Part shown: positions 26,117 to 37,833 of the stretch, one piece after another | Numbering within the stretch: the first letter of the stretch is position 1 | How the letters are laid out: each line of letters begins with the position of its first letter | NCBI RefSeq assembly: GCF_030295325.1 | Contig: NZ_AP027059.1 | Coordinates: forward strand, 1,670,637 to 1,734,636 | Length of the DNA stretch: 64,000 nt | Source: Haliovirga abyssi | Lineage (GTDB): Bacteria > Fusobacteriota > Fusobacteriia > Fusobacteriales > Haliovirgaceae | Direction: 5' to 3' | Notes under the pieces: generated by a model | What the model was told of the DNA's origin: nothing | The model's database searches: none | Seen by the model: the letters and a program-made list of their open reading frames with translations, nothing else | Program-made: the position numbers and the translations under genes

Positions 26117-29042
26117 TTATATTATCCAGTATGGCTAGATTAAAATAAAATCTTATAGTTGCTATATCTTGATTCCATTGATTTACATTCCAATATGGTA
26201 AGATTAAAATAGAAAAAACTACAAAATTCAAATGGATTTATTATATTTACATTCCAATATAGCTAGATTAAAATAAAAACAAATTTCAAAATGCCAGACA
26301 GAATATTAATATTTACATTCCAATATGGCTAGATTAAAATTTACGATGATAGTGTCATAATCCCTAACGATACAGTATTTACATTCCAATATGGCTAGAT
26401 TAAAATAAATGTATTGTTTATTGATGGAGAAATTCAAACAGAATTTACATTCCAATATGGCTAGATTAAAATTTACCTCTTTATTCATGATTTTATAAAA
26501 TAAAGTTTTATTTACATTCCAATATGGCTAGATTAAAATTCAGATAAAAAATCTTGATATTTTCCTTTAAAAATATTTACATTCCAATATGGCTAGATTA
26601 AAATCATTCTATCAACTCCAATTCTAAGTATATAAATATAATTTACATTCCAATATGGCTAGATTAAAATGCTGTGATATTTGTATTTATATTTAAATTG
26701 AAATAATTTACATTCCAATATGGCTAGATTAAAATTAAAGATTTTAAAATATCTAAATCATTGCTGCTATAATTTACATTCCAATATGGCTAGATTAAAA
26801 TGATACAATAGCTTCTTTTAATACTCTTCATTTAGGTTAATTTACATTCCAATATGGCTAGATTAAAATTTACACTTAATTGTATCACTTCCTGATACTA
26901 TTGTATTTACATTCCAATATGGCTAGATTAAAATTACAATTAGTGTTCCATTTAATTCTCCTATTTCTATATTTACATTCCAATATGGCTAGATTAAAAT
27001 GTTTTGAAATTTTCAAAGATAGTAGCTATTATATAATTTACATTCCAATATGGCTAGATTAAAATTTCAATTCTATAATAAATACAATCAGATGCCCCTT
27101 CATTTACATTCCAATATGGCTAGATTAAAATATATTAAATCTCTGAAAAAATTCCCTGATTCTACATTTACATTCCAATATGGCTAGATTAAAATAAAAA
27201 ATAAAAGGAGAGTGATAAAAAATGATAATTAGATTTACATTCCAATATGGCTAGATTAAAATTATCTAAAAATTCAACAACAGCCCCACCATTAAAAATT
27301 TACATTCCAATATGGCTAGATTAAAATCTTATTGTATCTACAATGTCATCGTGCTCTGCGTTATTTACATTCCAATATGGCTAGATTAAAATTGATAGAA
27401 ACACCTTTGTCACCATTAGGTAAAATGGATTTACATTCCAATATGGCTAGATTAAAATAAAGTTAACCGAAGACATACTGGATCTATTATAATATATTTA
27501 CATTCCAATATGGCTAGATTAAAATTAAAGTTATGCAACAAGTATTCGGGCCTGGAGCTGAATTTACATTCCAATATGGCTAGATTAAAATCAAAACGAA
27601 AAAGAGGTCAAAATATTTAAAATTAATAATTTACATTCCAATATGGCTAGATTAAAATAATGGTATTTCAAAAGATGAAGCTATGTACTTGCTAATTTAC
27701 ATTCCAATATGGCTAGATTAAAATACCTTCTGTTGATGAGTTACAGATTCCTTTTGAATATTTACATTCCAATATGGCTAGATTAAAATTAGAAAAACTA
27801 TATTAGAATATGCACCAAATTCAAGATTTACATTCCAATATGGCTAGATTAAAATCTACAATAGCAAAAGCTAGTTTGCCTTTAGACTATGATTTACATT
27901 CCAATATGGCTAGATTAAAATTTTGTTGCAGCTCCAAGGTTAATTATTGCATTATTTATTTACATTCCAATATGGCTAGATTAAAATATATTTAGAGATA
28001 TTGTTATAGTTGCATTAATATGAATTTACATTCCAATATGGCTAGATTAAAATAGAAACAGAAGATGACTCTGGAATACTATTTGATATATTTACATTCC
28101 AATATGGCTAGATTAAAATGGAACAAGAACAGCTGTAGGGGTAGAAAATAATGTATTTACATTCCAATATGGCTAGATTAAAATTAAAAATAGAAAAGTT
28201 GAAGTAATAGACATAAAAATTTACATTCCAATATGGCTAGATTAAAATTAAAAATAGAAAAGTTGAAGTAATAGACATAAAAATTTACATTCCAATATGG
28301 CTAGATTAAAATAAAGATACAGATTATTTGTAGAAAATATAAATTTGAGATTTACATTCCAATATGGCTAGATTAAAATGTGGACGATTAATGATATGAC
28401 AGCCCAAGAAAATGTATTTACATTCCAATATGGCTAGATTAAAATAAAAAAGAGAAAAGCGGTAAGGCAGAGATAGCAGAAAATAATTTACATTCCAATA
28501 TGGCTAGATTAAAATCATTTTTTTAAATTCTTCTTCATCCCCTCCTCTATCATTTACATTCCAATATGGCTAGATTAAAATTAAATGTAGAAGAAACACC
28601 ATATAGGATAAAATAATTTACATTCCAATATGGCTAGATTAAAATAAATGCAAAAAGGTTTTAAAAATGCATTGCAAAGCTTATTTACATTCCAATATGG
28701 CTAGATTAAAATTTACATCTTTCAGTTATAGCGACACAACAGAATACAATTTACATTCCAATATGGCTAGATTAAAATATAAGTCCGAGAACTTGCCTCT
28801 AATTGATTTTTGATATTTACATTCCAATATGGCTAGATTAAAATAACGGCTTATAAAGGCTATGTTGTTTATTTTGCTTTATTTACATTCCAATATGGCT
28901 AGATTAAAATTTATTAATAATTTTGATAGTATTTAAACATTTCATTATTTACATTCCAATATGGCTAGATTAAAATGCCATCTCAATTTCTGTAGTATGC
29001 TTAAATCCCTCAATTTACATTCCAATATGGCTAGATTAAAAT
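26117..29042 (-). CRISPR. CRISPR array 2: 45 repeats, 44 spacers
   Basis: It uses the same 30-bp repeat as array 1. The three leftmost copies (26117, 26181, 26245) carry substitutions and mark the old, distal end; the remaining 42 are uniform. Spacers are about 33-38 bp. Transcription is right to left from a leader next to cas2. One repeat-spacer unit is tandemly duplicated (spacers 28185-28218 and 28249-28282 are identical), and the spacer at 28779-28814, fourth from the leader, also occurs in array 1. Confidence 0.99.
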
Positions 29043-29229
29043 ACGTGCCCTTATTTTACCACTCAATCCTTTTAAAATCAAGTATAAAATTCTTCATTCT
29101 GTCGACCTCGACACTTTTACTCATTTTTATAAGAAAAAATCTATTCATTTTCCAAAGTCCTAACAAAATCAAGCTATTCCCACGCTGTCGATCCCAAATA
29201 GTTTTTGCTCTATTACAGGTCGACAGTTT
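29043..29229 (-). promoter_or_regulatory. Leader of CRISPR array 2
   Basis: It is closely similar to leader 1 over its full length. The inverted repeat CTGTCGACCT (29099-29108) / AGGTCGACAG (29217-29226) and the middle CTGTCGAT block (29185-29192) are conserved. It lies directly downstream of the cas2 stop, linking this array to the adaptation genes. Confidence 0.87.
29053..29081 (-). promoter_or_regulatory. Promoter of CRISPR array 2
   Basis: TTGATT (29076-29081) and TAAAAT (29053-29058) on the minus strand are 17 bp apart; transcription would start about 4 bp before the first repeat. Confidence 0.7.
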
Positions 29230-29242
29230 TTATAAAATCATT

Positions 29243-29527
29243 CTATAAAAAATTAGTTGTTTTATCATCTTCTATTCCTAAAAAATCTTTTCTTAACCAT
29301 TTCCCTGAATCCTGTTTAAAAACAATAACAGAATCCATATCTTTTCTTATATATTTTGCTAATTCGTAACTCATTTCAATATACTTTGCATTTGATATCT
29401 CACCTTCAAAAACAGAATTTTGTATGTGATGAAGATACCTTTTGCAAGTTTTAAATATCCTCCTTAAAGCTTTAGAACCCTCTTTTGTGTCTGTAAATAT
29501 TATATCATATACAAGTATAATATACAA
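29243..29527 (-). CDS. cas2: Cas2 adaptation nuclease-fold protein
   Basis: A 94-residue Cas2 of the I-B type. The core LVYDI beta strand, KALRRIFKTCKRYLHHIQNSVFEGE and the DSVIVFK segment are family hallmarks. The chosen start is a TTG at 29527 giving MYIILVYDI, five bases after the cas1 stop and preceded by GGTGGTGATA; a longer frame from a TTG at 29542 overlaps cas1. It forms the Cas1-Cas2 integrase and is the last gene before leader 2. Confidence 0.95.
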   Translation of the reverse strand: MYIILVYDIIFTDTKEGSKALRRIFKTCKRYLHHIQNSVFEGEISNAKYIEMSYELAKYIRKDMDSVIVFKQDSGKWLRKDFLGIEDDKTTNFL

Positions 29528-29532
29528 TAATA

Positions 29533-30531
29533 TCACCACCAAATTTTAAATCCATCATATTCCTCCTCCCCGCTTAAGTGCTTAACTAATTTATATAATT
29601 CCAATCTTATTAAATGTTTATATGTAACATCTCTTTTTAATTTTTTATGTCTTATTGTTTTATTTAATCTCTCATCATACTCTTTTAAAATCTTTTTTCT
29701 TGCACCGTCTTTCATATACATATAATTAATTTCCTCAACAAAATCTTTTTCTGTAATAATATTTTTATTTAATAAATAAAATATCATTCTATCTCCAATT
29801 AATGGTTTAAAAACTTCTGCAATATCAAGGCTTAAAGAAAATCTTCTTTCTCCAGGCTCATGTAAAAAACTTACAACTGGAGAAAGTTGAGTATGATATA
29901 TTTCTCCTAATACTGTTGTATATATTAATGTATTTACAAAAGACATAAGAGTATTTATCATATTATCAGGTGGTCTTCTTACTCTTTTGGTAAAATTTAT
30001 ATCCTGATTAATAATTGTATTAAAAGTTTTATAATAGGTTTTTCTAATATTACCCTCTTCTCCCATTATTTCTGTTATAGTTTTACATTGTTCTATCTTA
30101 TTTCTGATTTTTGATATTTCATCTATATATATTTCCAAATCTTTATCTCTTTCATTATAATACCTTATATTTCTATGAATATTAAAAGAAGCTGTATTTA
30201 TTATCTCTTTTGCAATCTCAACTCTTTTTTCATTATCAATATAGTGTTTAACTTGTTCTACAAATAAATATCCAGAATTAAGTTTTTCTCTTGGATAAAA
30301 ACTACCTGTATAAAATCCATAATAATTAAAAAAATGTAGTATCACTCCATTTTGTGATAGAAAATTAATAAGTTTACTGTTTAAGTTTAGCTCTCCCAAA
30401 ATATAAATTACATCCACATCTTCTATAGGTATATAATGATTTTCTCCATTAATTATAAAATTCAAACTATTGTCTTTTCTTTTTAAAGTTCCACTTTTTG
30501 AAAGGTAATAATTTCTTTTTATTTTAAACAC
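29533..30531 (-). CDS. cas1: Cas1 integrase, type I-B
   Basis: A 332-residue Cas1. The N-terminal beta domain reads YYLSKSGTLKRKDNSLNF; metal ligands are expected at E159 (MGEEGN), H224 (FLHEPGERRF) and D236 (SLDIAEVFKP). It catalyses spacer insertion at the leader-repeat border. The frame begins with a GTG that directly abuts its AAGGGG sequence; the better-spaced codon after this site is ATA, so the true start is uncertain by three codons. Confidence 0.96.
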   Translation of the reverse strand: MFKIKRNYYLSKSGTLKRKDNSLNFIINGENHYIPIEDVDVIYILGELNLNSKLINFLSQNGVILHFFNYYGFYTGSFYPREKLNSGYLFVEQVKHYIDNEKRVEIAKEIINTASFNIHRNIRYYNERDKDLEIYIDEISKIRNKIEQCKTITEIMGEEGNIRKTYYKTFNTIINQDINFTKRVRRPPDNMINTLMSFVNTLIYTTVLGEIYHTQLSPVVSFLHEPGERRFSLSLDIAEVFKPLIGDRMIFYLLNKNIITEKDFVEEINYMYMKDGARKKILKEYDERLNKTIRHKKLKRDVTYKHLIRLELYKLVKHLSGEEEYDGFKIWW

Positions 30532-30553
30532 CCCCTTAGAAATAGCTTAAAAT

Positions 30554-31057
30554 TTAAATATAACACAATTCGTAATATGCACATTTTTTACAAATTTTAC
30601 TATCTATTTTTTTAGGTATCTCTTTTCTTTTTATTATATCTTTTATTTCAATCAGAATGTTTTCAATTTTTTCTTCATCTTTTTCAGTTAAAACTATTTT
30701 TTCTCTCTTTCTTAATAATGGATAATCAATTATTCCATCCATATTATCCACTCCATTTTTCTTTAAATAATATTGATAATATCTTATTTGCCAATGCCCT
30801 GCTTCTTCTATAGCTTTAGATTTTTTTATCTCGTGAATTACTTTATATCCCTCAATAAAATCAATATTTATTGTGTTGTCTATCATTATATGTTTTTTCT
30901 CTTTTTTATAGCTGTTTTCATCTATTGATTTTCCAATGGATACATTTTCACTATTATTTTCCATAGATATATTTTTTGAAAAATACCAAAGTTTCCTTTT
31001 GCATACAAAATAATAGTAAAACATTACACCTGTTATTTTTATGTTTTCTTGTTGCAT
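30554..31057 (-). CDS. cas4: Cas4 adaptation exonuclease
   Basis: A 167-residue RecB-like Cas4 (Dna2-type). An N-terminal Cys (FVCKRKLWYF) and a C-terminal CKKCAYYELC cluster form the iron-sulfur site. The nuclease core has IDFIEGYKVIHEIKKSK with the motif III E-x-K. It trims prespacers and helps set PAM choice in I-B adaptation. The ATG at 31057 follows AAGGTGAC. A 180-bp gap with a dispersed element separates it from cas3. Confidence 0.94.
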   Translation of the reverse strand: MQQENIKITGVMFYYYFVCKRKLWYFSKNISMENNSENVSIGKSIDENSYKKEKKHIMIDNTINIDFIEGYKVIHEIKKSKAIEEAGHWQIRYYQYYLKKNGVDNMDGIIDYPLLRKREKIVLTEKDEEKIENILIEIKDIIKRKEIPKKIDSKICKKCAYYELCYI

Positions 31058-31076
31058 TGGAGTCACCTTCTTTTTA

Positions 31077-31224
31077 GTAATGGCTTAAAAATAACAATCC
31101 AATTTTGTTTTAAAAGGCTCAAGGTTCTTTTATGAAAAGCACATAAAAAACTACGCCTAACATATGCAGTGCTTCAACCATTTTTATAACAAAATATAAG
31201 AAATTTATTTTTTAAATGTTCCTT
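31077..31224. repeat. AGGAACG dispersed element, long copy
   Basis: It starts with AGTAATGGCTTAAAAATAAC and ends with TTATTTTTTAAATGTTCCT; the two ends are imperfect inverted repeats of each other and match the 101-bp copy at 38979-39079. The 148-bp length comes from extra central sequence. It lies between cas3 and cas4. Confidence 0.55.
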
Positions 31225-31236
31225 AGCAAATTAATT

Positions 31237-33447
31237 TTAAAAACTCCTTGAATCAAAATCAATATTTCTATCAACTTTTTTCTCAATTGTTACTCCCTCT
31301 TTTTCTGAATATTTACAATCTAAAATTGGAATTTCCATATATTTTCCTATTTTCAATTTTTCATTTAATTGTATTCCATATATTTCATTTCTTCTTATAT
31401 CAACTGTATAATCTTTCAGCTCATATATTTTTTTTATCCTATTTTCTGTAAATTCTTTCCTATTTTCATTATTATAGATTGCTCGGTTTATATCTAAAAT
31501 TAATTCATCAATCGCATCTTTTCTTTCTTCGTAAATAGTTTTTGGAATAATAGTAATATTTTCTATATCTCTAAATCTCTTTCTAACTTCTTTTTTTGAT
31601 AATTCATATTCAGGTATAGTTTTTATATAATCTATATTGGCTAAAACTTTTTTATAATATTCCGTATTTTTCAACTTTTCAGTTGTATATATTTCTCCAA
31701 TAATATCTAATTTATCCTGCTCTGTTATTTTCCCATCTAAATTTTTCAAAGCTTCTTTTGAAAATTCAAAGATATCTTTATCAATAACATAATTTACTCC
31801 ACTACATTTATTCTCACCACCATCAAATACATAACAATTATAACCATTTTTATCAAAAGCTCTTTTTCTATAGCATCTTCCAAATCTTTGAAATAATCCA
31901 TTAATATCAGAAAGTTCTGTAAATAACAAATCGAAATCAATATCAAGAGATGCTTCTACTACTTGAGTTGCAACCCATATTCCAATTTCATTTGAATTTT
32001 TATCTCCCATACGCATAATATTTTTTTCTTTATTCTTTCTATCTCTTTTTATAAATTTTGAATGTAATAAATTAATTTTTACTTTCTTGTCAATTAATTC
32101 TTTATTATTAGATAATTCTTCAAATATTTCTTGAGCTTTTCTAACTGTATTACAAATTACCAAAACTTTATTTTTATTATACTTTTCTATTATTTCTCTG
32201 CTATCAATTTCACTATTTCTAACTTTAATACTATGCCTTATCAAAGAATTAATATAGGGCTTTTCTCCAGTAATAAAATTTATTCCTTCTTTCTTCATTA
32301 AATCAATAATTATTTGTGGAAGTGTTGCTGTTAATATTGCAAATTTTCCACCTATTTTATCAATATAGTATAATCCTAATATAAGATAAGCTAATAAATC
32401 TGGTGAATACATTTGAATTTCATCAATAACCACTTTAGAGTATGATAAAGTAGCAAGTTTGGATTCAAAATCTCTATATCTAAATACAAAATCAAATATT
32501 TGATCAAGTGTACATATTGTTAAAGGTAGCGATAATTGTTTTGTTTTATTATAATATTCTTCTATATTATCACCATTATTTTTATTTTCAAGATATTTAC
32601 TATATGTATCAGAATGAAGTAGCCCTATTCTCTCTTTATTTTTAACAATTTCGTTGACTACTCTTTTATAAATCTCATTTATAGCCGTTTTTAAAGGTAA
32701 TGTAAAAAAGCCTTTATTATTACCAATCCATAATAATCCTGCTTCTGTCTTTCCCATCCCTGTTTGGGCTACTGCTATTATATTTTTATCTAAATTATTT
32801 TTCATAAAATTTTGTAAATCATTCCAATTAAAATTGTTTTCTTTTTTGAATTTATCTAAACTATCATTTAAAAAATCATTTTTCACTTCAACGTCAATAC
32901 CACCACTTGCTGCATAATCAAGACGATTTAATAGCCCTTTTATTTTTACATATTCAAGAAAATAATCAGAATCTCCATATGTTCTTTCATTTGCAAAATA
33001 TTTTGCACTAATTTTTTTTATTTTTTTTATTTCTAATTTATCATATTTAAAATTAACCGCTTCTTTTTTTAGTAATTCTACTTCTTCATTATAATTTTCT
33101 GCATTATAATCTCCTCTTTCATGATGCCTTGCCACTGCTTGAGATATAATTTTAATCTCATTATTTGTAAAATTATATTCCTCTTTTAATTCTTTTGCAT
33201 TTATAAAAGCCAAGCTTAATAAATTATGTGCTATTTCATCTTTATGTTTCTTTATTTTTTCAATTTTATCTTGAAATTTTCTATTTATTTTCCCTAGATC
33301 ATGATAAATACAAGAAATTTTTAAGGCATTCCAATTTATATCTAAATCAGAATAAACGCTTTTTATAATTTCAAAATTTCTAAGTAAATTATCTGTATGT
33401 TCTTGTATTGTTTCTCTTGGATTGGATTTTGCAAGATAATTATTCAT
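31237..33447 (-). CDS. cas3: Cas3 HD nuclease-helicase
   Basis: A 736-residue Cas3. The N-terminal HD domain shows EHTDNL and IYHDLGKINRKF (H49, D50). The SF2 helicase has Walker A VAQTGMGKTEAG, the DEIQ box VVIDEIQMYSPD, a TATLP motif and LFQRFGRCYRK as motif VI. It is recruited by Cascade to unwind and degrade target DNA. The ATG at 33447 follows TGGGGGAATAT; an upstream in-frame start adds 29 residues encoded across a strong palindrome and was rejected. Confidence 0.95.
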   Translation of the reverse strand: MNNYLAKSNPRETIQEHTDNLLRNFEIIKSVYSDLDINWNALKISCIYHDLGKINRKFQDKIEKIKKHKDEIAHNLLSLAFINAKELKEEYNFTNNEIKIISQAVARHHERGDYNAENYNEEVELLKKEAVNFKYDKLEIKKIKKISAKYFANERTYGDSDYFLEYVKIKGLLNRLDYAASGGIDVEVKNDFLNDSLDKFKKENNFNWNDLQNFMKNNLDKNIIAVAQTGMGKTEAGLLWIGNNKGFFTLPLKTAINEIYKRVVNEIVKNKERIGLLHSDTYSKYLENKNNGDNIEEYYNKTKQLSLPLTICTLDQIFDFVFRYRDFESKLATLSYSKVVIDEIQMYSPDLLAYLILGLYYIDKIGGKFAILTATLPQIIIDLMKKEGINFITGEKPYINSLIRHSIKVRNSEIDSREIIEKYNKNKVLVICNTVRKAQEIFEELSNNKELIDKKVKINLLHSKFIKRDRKNKEKNIMRMGDKNSNEIGIWVATQVVEASLDIDFDLLFTELSDINGLFQRFGRCYRKRAFDKNGYNCYVFDGGENKCSGVNYVIDKDIFEFSKEALKNLDGKITEQDKLDIIGEIYTTEKLKNTEYYKKVLANIDYIKTIPEYELSKKEVRKRFRDIENITIIPKTIYEERKDAIDELILDINRAIYNNENRKEFTENRIKKIYELKDYTVDIRRNEIYGIQLNEKLKIGKYMEIPILDCKYSEKEGVTIEKKVDRNIDFDSRSF

Positions 33448-33460
33448 ATATTCCCCCAAT

Positions 33461-33500
33461 ATATTATTGTGAAACGACTTATGTCGTCCCACAATAATAT
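33461..33500. promoter_or_regulatory. 40-bp near-perfect palindrome before cas3
   Basis: ATATTATTGTG...ACGAC and GTCGT...CACAATAATAT pair over 18 bp with two central mismatches and a 4-nt loop, ending 13 bp upstream of the cas3 ATG. It may be an operator or an mRNA hairpin that controls cas3 separately from the genes upstream. Confidence 0.55.
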
Positions 33501-33625
33501 TAGATACATTAAAAAAATCTATAGATACATTCATATTTTTAAAACAAATGACTCCTTAATTTTTTTAAGAACCTTATTAAATTATTTCTAACGCTATGTG
33601 TTTCTAATGCCTTTATTTCCACATA

Positions 33626-33668
33626 TCTCTTAGATAAGAGAATCCTCCAACAAGGGAGGTTCTTGAGA
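33626..33668. terminator. Double hairpin between cas5 and cas3
   Basis: TCTCTTA-ga-TAAGAGA (33626-33641) is followed at once by GAATCCTCC/GGAGGTTC (33640-33662). It lies ~35 nt after the cas5 stop and may partly terminate the cas6-cas8-cas7-cas5 transcript. No long T-run follows. Confidence 0.4.
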
Positions 33669-33700
33669 TTTTAGTTTTTTAGCATTTAACACGCCTATTA

Positions 33701-35320
<1,620 letters not shown>

Positions 35321-35321
<1 letters not shown>

Positions 35322-36991
35322 TATCTATCGCCCCCATCTAAATTATTATTTTTATCATCAATTAAACCACTTACAAAAGCATACCCTATTGTTTTAAATG
35401 TTTCTATATCTTGCAAACAATCAATAAAAAACTTTGGAACCTTCTTTCCTGTATAAAGATAACAATTTAAAATAGTATCCATAAACATCCCATTATTATT
35501 AGTCTTTAGTGCATTTAATAATCTATAGGAAATTCCATTAAGTTTGTTTTCAGAATTTTTGTCTTTATATGCTTGTTTCAAATAATACCCTGCTCCATTA
35601 TAAGATTTTAAAGCATCTTTTTCTATCTTCTTCATCTCTCCAACCCCTTTCAAATATTCAAAGTTTATATTTATTACTGCTAATAAATGCCTTCCATTAA
35701 ACAAAGCATTATTTGATTTTGTTAACTTTAAAATCAACATCTTGTGTATAAGTAAAAACATATTTTCATTATTTAAAATATTTCTCATTACTTCTTCATA
35801 AACTCTAAAATATTTATCAATCTCTTTATATCCTGCTTTTATTAAAATATCTAATTCATGCTTAGAATTATTAATAAGATTTAATATCTTTTTAGATAAA
35901 ATATTAAATCTATATTTTTCATTTTCATATCTAACAACTTGAATATCTGACAATTCATATTTAGAACTATTATTTATACTTTCACTCATTGCAGTTATCA
36001 TTGCTCTATATGTTGTATTAGAATTCATCTCTTCATCATTTAATATTGTCATCCTTACTCTATTATTTATTTTTATTGCTTCTGCAATACTTCGATTTGC
36101 ATTTACATATATTCCTTTATCATATACATAAGTAAAACCTGCAGGAACACAAGAATAAATGAGCTTACAAACAGGACAAATAGCAATATCATTCACAAAA
36201 TTCCAAACATGAGATGTTTTTCTGCTAGTATCAAACCCAGTTGCATTTAAAAATCCTAAATCATTATCCATTTTTTTTATTTTATTATCACAAGTAAAAC
36301 AGTCATACTTATATTTTTCTTTAGACTCATTTAAGTATTTAAAAGTTGATAAAGGAAAATAATTTTTATAATCACTATAAATATTTTTTTCTTTAGTTTG
36401 CGGATTTAAAAAAGATATACCATTCCAAGCATTTTTAATTATAGTATAAATAACGTTTTTAGCTGCTATATATTTTTTTACTTCATCTAATGAATAAAAA
36501 TCTATTACTTCTTTTATTTTTTCAATTATTCTTTTTACATCTTCTAACCTATCTTCAATACTTTCATTCTTTTTAAGTTTTATTTTCTGTATATTTTTTT
36601 CTTTTTCTAATATTGGAAAATCAGAACTAATTAATTCATATGCTGCTTTATGGCTATTACTTTTTAAATATTTTTTTAAGTTTTCTATATACTTATTAAA
36701 ATTTTCAAAAGCTTTTTTATCAAAGTTACTATAATTTTCTTTTTCAAAATACTCTATTTTATTTCTATAAGAAACTACTTTTGACCAAGCTAATTTTTTT
36801 TCATAAGTATTAATAAAATAATTAAAATATTTTTCTTCAAAATTCTCTAACACTTTAGAATCAATTATTACTTCCTGTCCATTAAATTCAATTTCTTCCT
36901 CATGACCAGCATATTTTAAGATATTTATAAAACCTACTACTCCTACATTATAAAGCCAATCCTTTAACGATAAATGTATCTTCTCTTCCAT
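35321..36991 (-). CDS. cas8b: Cas8b (Cst1, CXXC-CXXC type) large subunit
   Basis: A 556-residue large subunit. Two zinc-finger halves, CFTC at 231-234 and CPVC at 272-275, match the CXXC_CXXC Cst1 family of the Tneap I-B subtype. The N-terminal SLKDWLYNVGVVGFINIL also fits. It recognises the PAM and holds Cascade to DNA. It follows cas6 and precedes cas7 with a one-base overlap. Confidence 0.92.
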
Positions 36992-37010
36992 ATTACCTCA
37001 CCTCCTTCCA

Positions 37011-37769
37011 TCACACCATATCTACCATTCCAAACCCTTGCGATCTCCTGCTTCCAATTCCTGCTTTATATAAATAATCCAACAAATATCCATCTCCACT
37101 AATTTTTACTATTCCAATATTACCAGTAATTCTTCTATGAATCCTTTCTTCAAAATGAGAAATTGGTACAGATTTCATTTTCCCAATCTCTATTTTTAAA
37201 TTTTCAACATCTTTTTTTATATCAAAATCAAAGAAACTCTTTCCACTCTCATAAATATTTATTTTCATTTGATCTAAAAAATTTTCATCATTATAAACCA
37301 AATGGTTATCCTTACTATTATCTCTATTTTTATTATCATGATACCTTATAACTACTGGTGATAACGTTTTAAATATAGCTTCATTGCTTTTTATTACTTT
37401 TTCTTTTGCCATTTTTACATTTATTAATGTAAATTCAAAACTATTTTTAAAATTATAAACTTTGTGTAATTTCCCAAGTATAGAATTATAAAAATACAAT
37501 CCATATTCTTGCGAAAATGTAGAATAATTCAAATATATCTCATTCCCCTCAATCTCTATCTTATCAGATAAAAATTTGGGATTTTTCATATATACTGAAA
37601 ATGTAAATGGTTTAACTATTGGATCTCGTCCCATCTTCCCAATGTAATTTTTTTCATAAAATTTTTCGCTATAATCTTCAAATGATGACTTCAGAAAAGA
37701 AATAAATGCCCTCCTATAATCCAAAGGAATTTCTTTCTTTTTCAATTCAAATTTCAAATTAAATCTCAT
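37011..37769 (-). CDS. cas6: Cas6 crRNA-processing endoribonuclease
   Basis: A 252-residue Cas6 with tandem ferredoxin-like folds. The C-terminal glycine-rich loop GIGSRRSQGFGMV is diagnostic; YRRAFISFLK near the N-terminus includes the usual basic region. It cuts pre-crRNA in the repeat. It is the only Cas6 in the window, so it must process the transcripts of both arrays and supply the III-B complex too. It is the first gene of the I-B operon. Confidence 0.94.
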   Translation of the reverse strand: MRFNLKFELKKKEIPLDYRRAFISFLKSSFEDYSEKFYEKNYIGKMGRDPIVKPFTFSVYMKNPKFLSDKIEIEGNEIYLNYSTFSQEYGLYFYNSILGKLHKVYNFKNSFEFTLINVKMAKEKVIKSNEAIFKTLSPVVIRYHDNKNRDNSKDNHLVYNDENFLDQMKINIYESGKSFFDFDIKKDVENLKIEIGKMKSVPISHFEERIHRRITGNIGIVKISGDGYLLDYLYKAGIGSRRSQGFGMVDMV

Positions 37770-37833
37770 AATTCAACCTCTCCTCCTTAAATTAGTTTGT
37801 AAACAGATAAGAACCTGCTAAACAATTAATTCC

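Noticed and set aside
26306-26488. Open frames inside the CRISPR arrays that translate the repeat (e.g. the LHSNMARLK pattern at 26880-27062 and 27810-27995)
   Set aside because: They arise only because repeat plus spacer length keeps a frame open; there is no ribosome binding site, and the text is the repeat itself.
31237-33534. Longer cas3 start at 33534
   Set aside because: It adds 29 residues translated through the palindrome and lacks a ribosome binding site; ATG 33447 has one.
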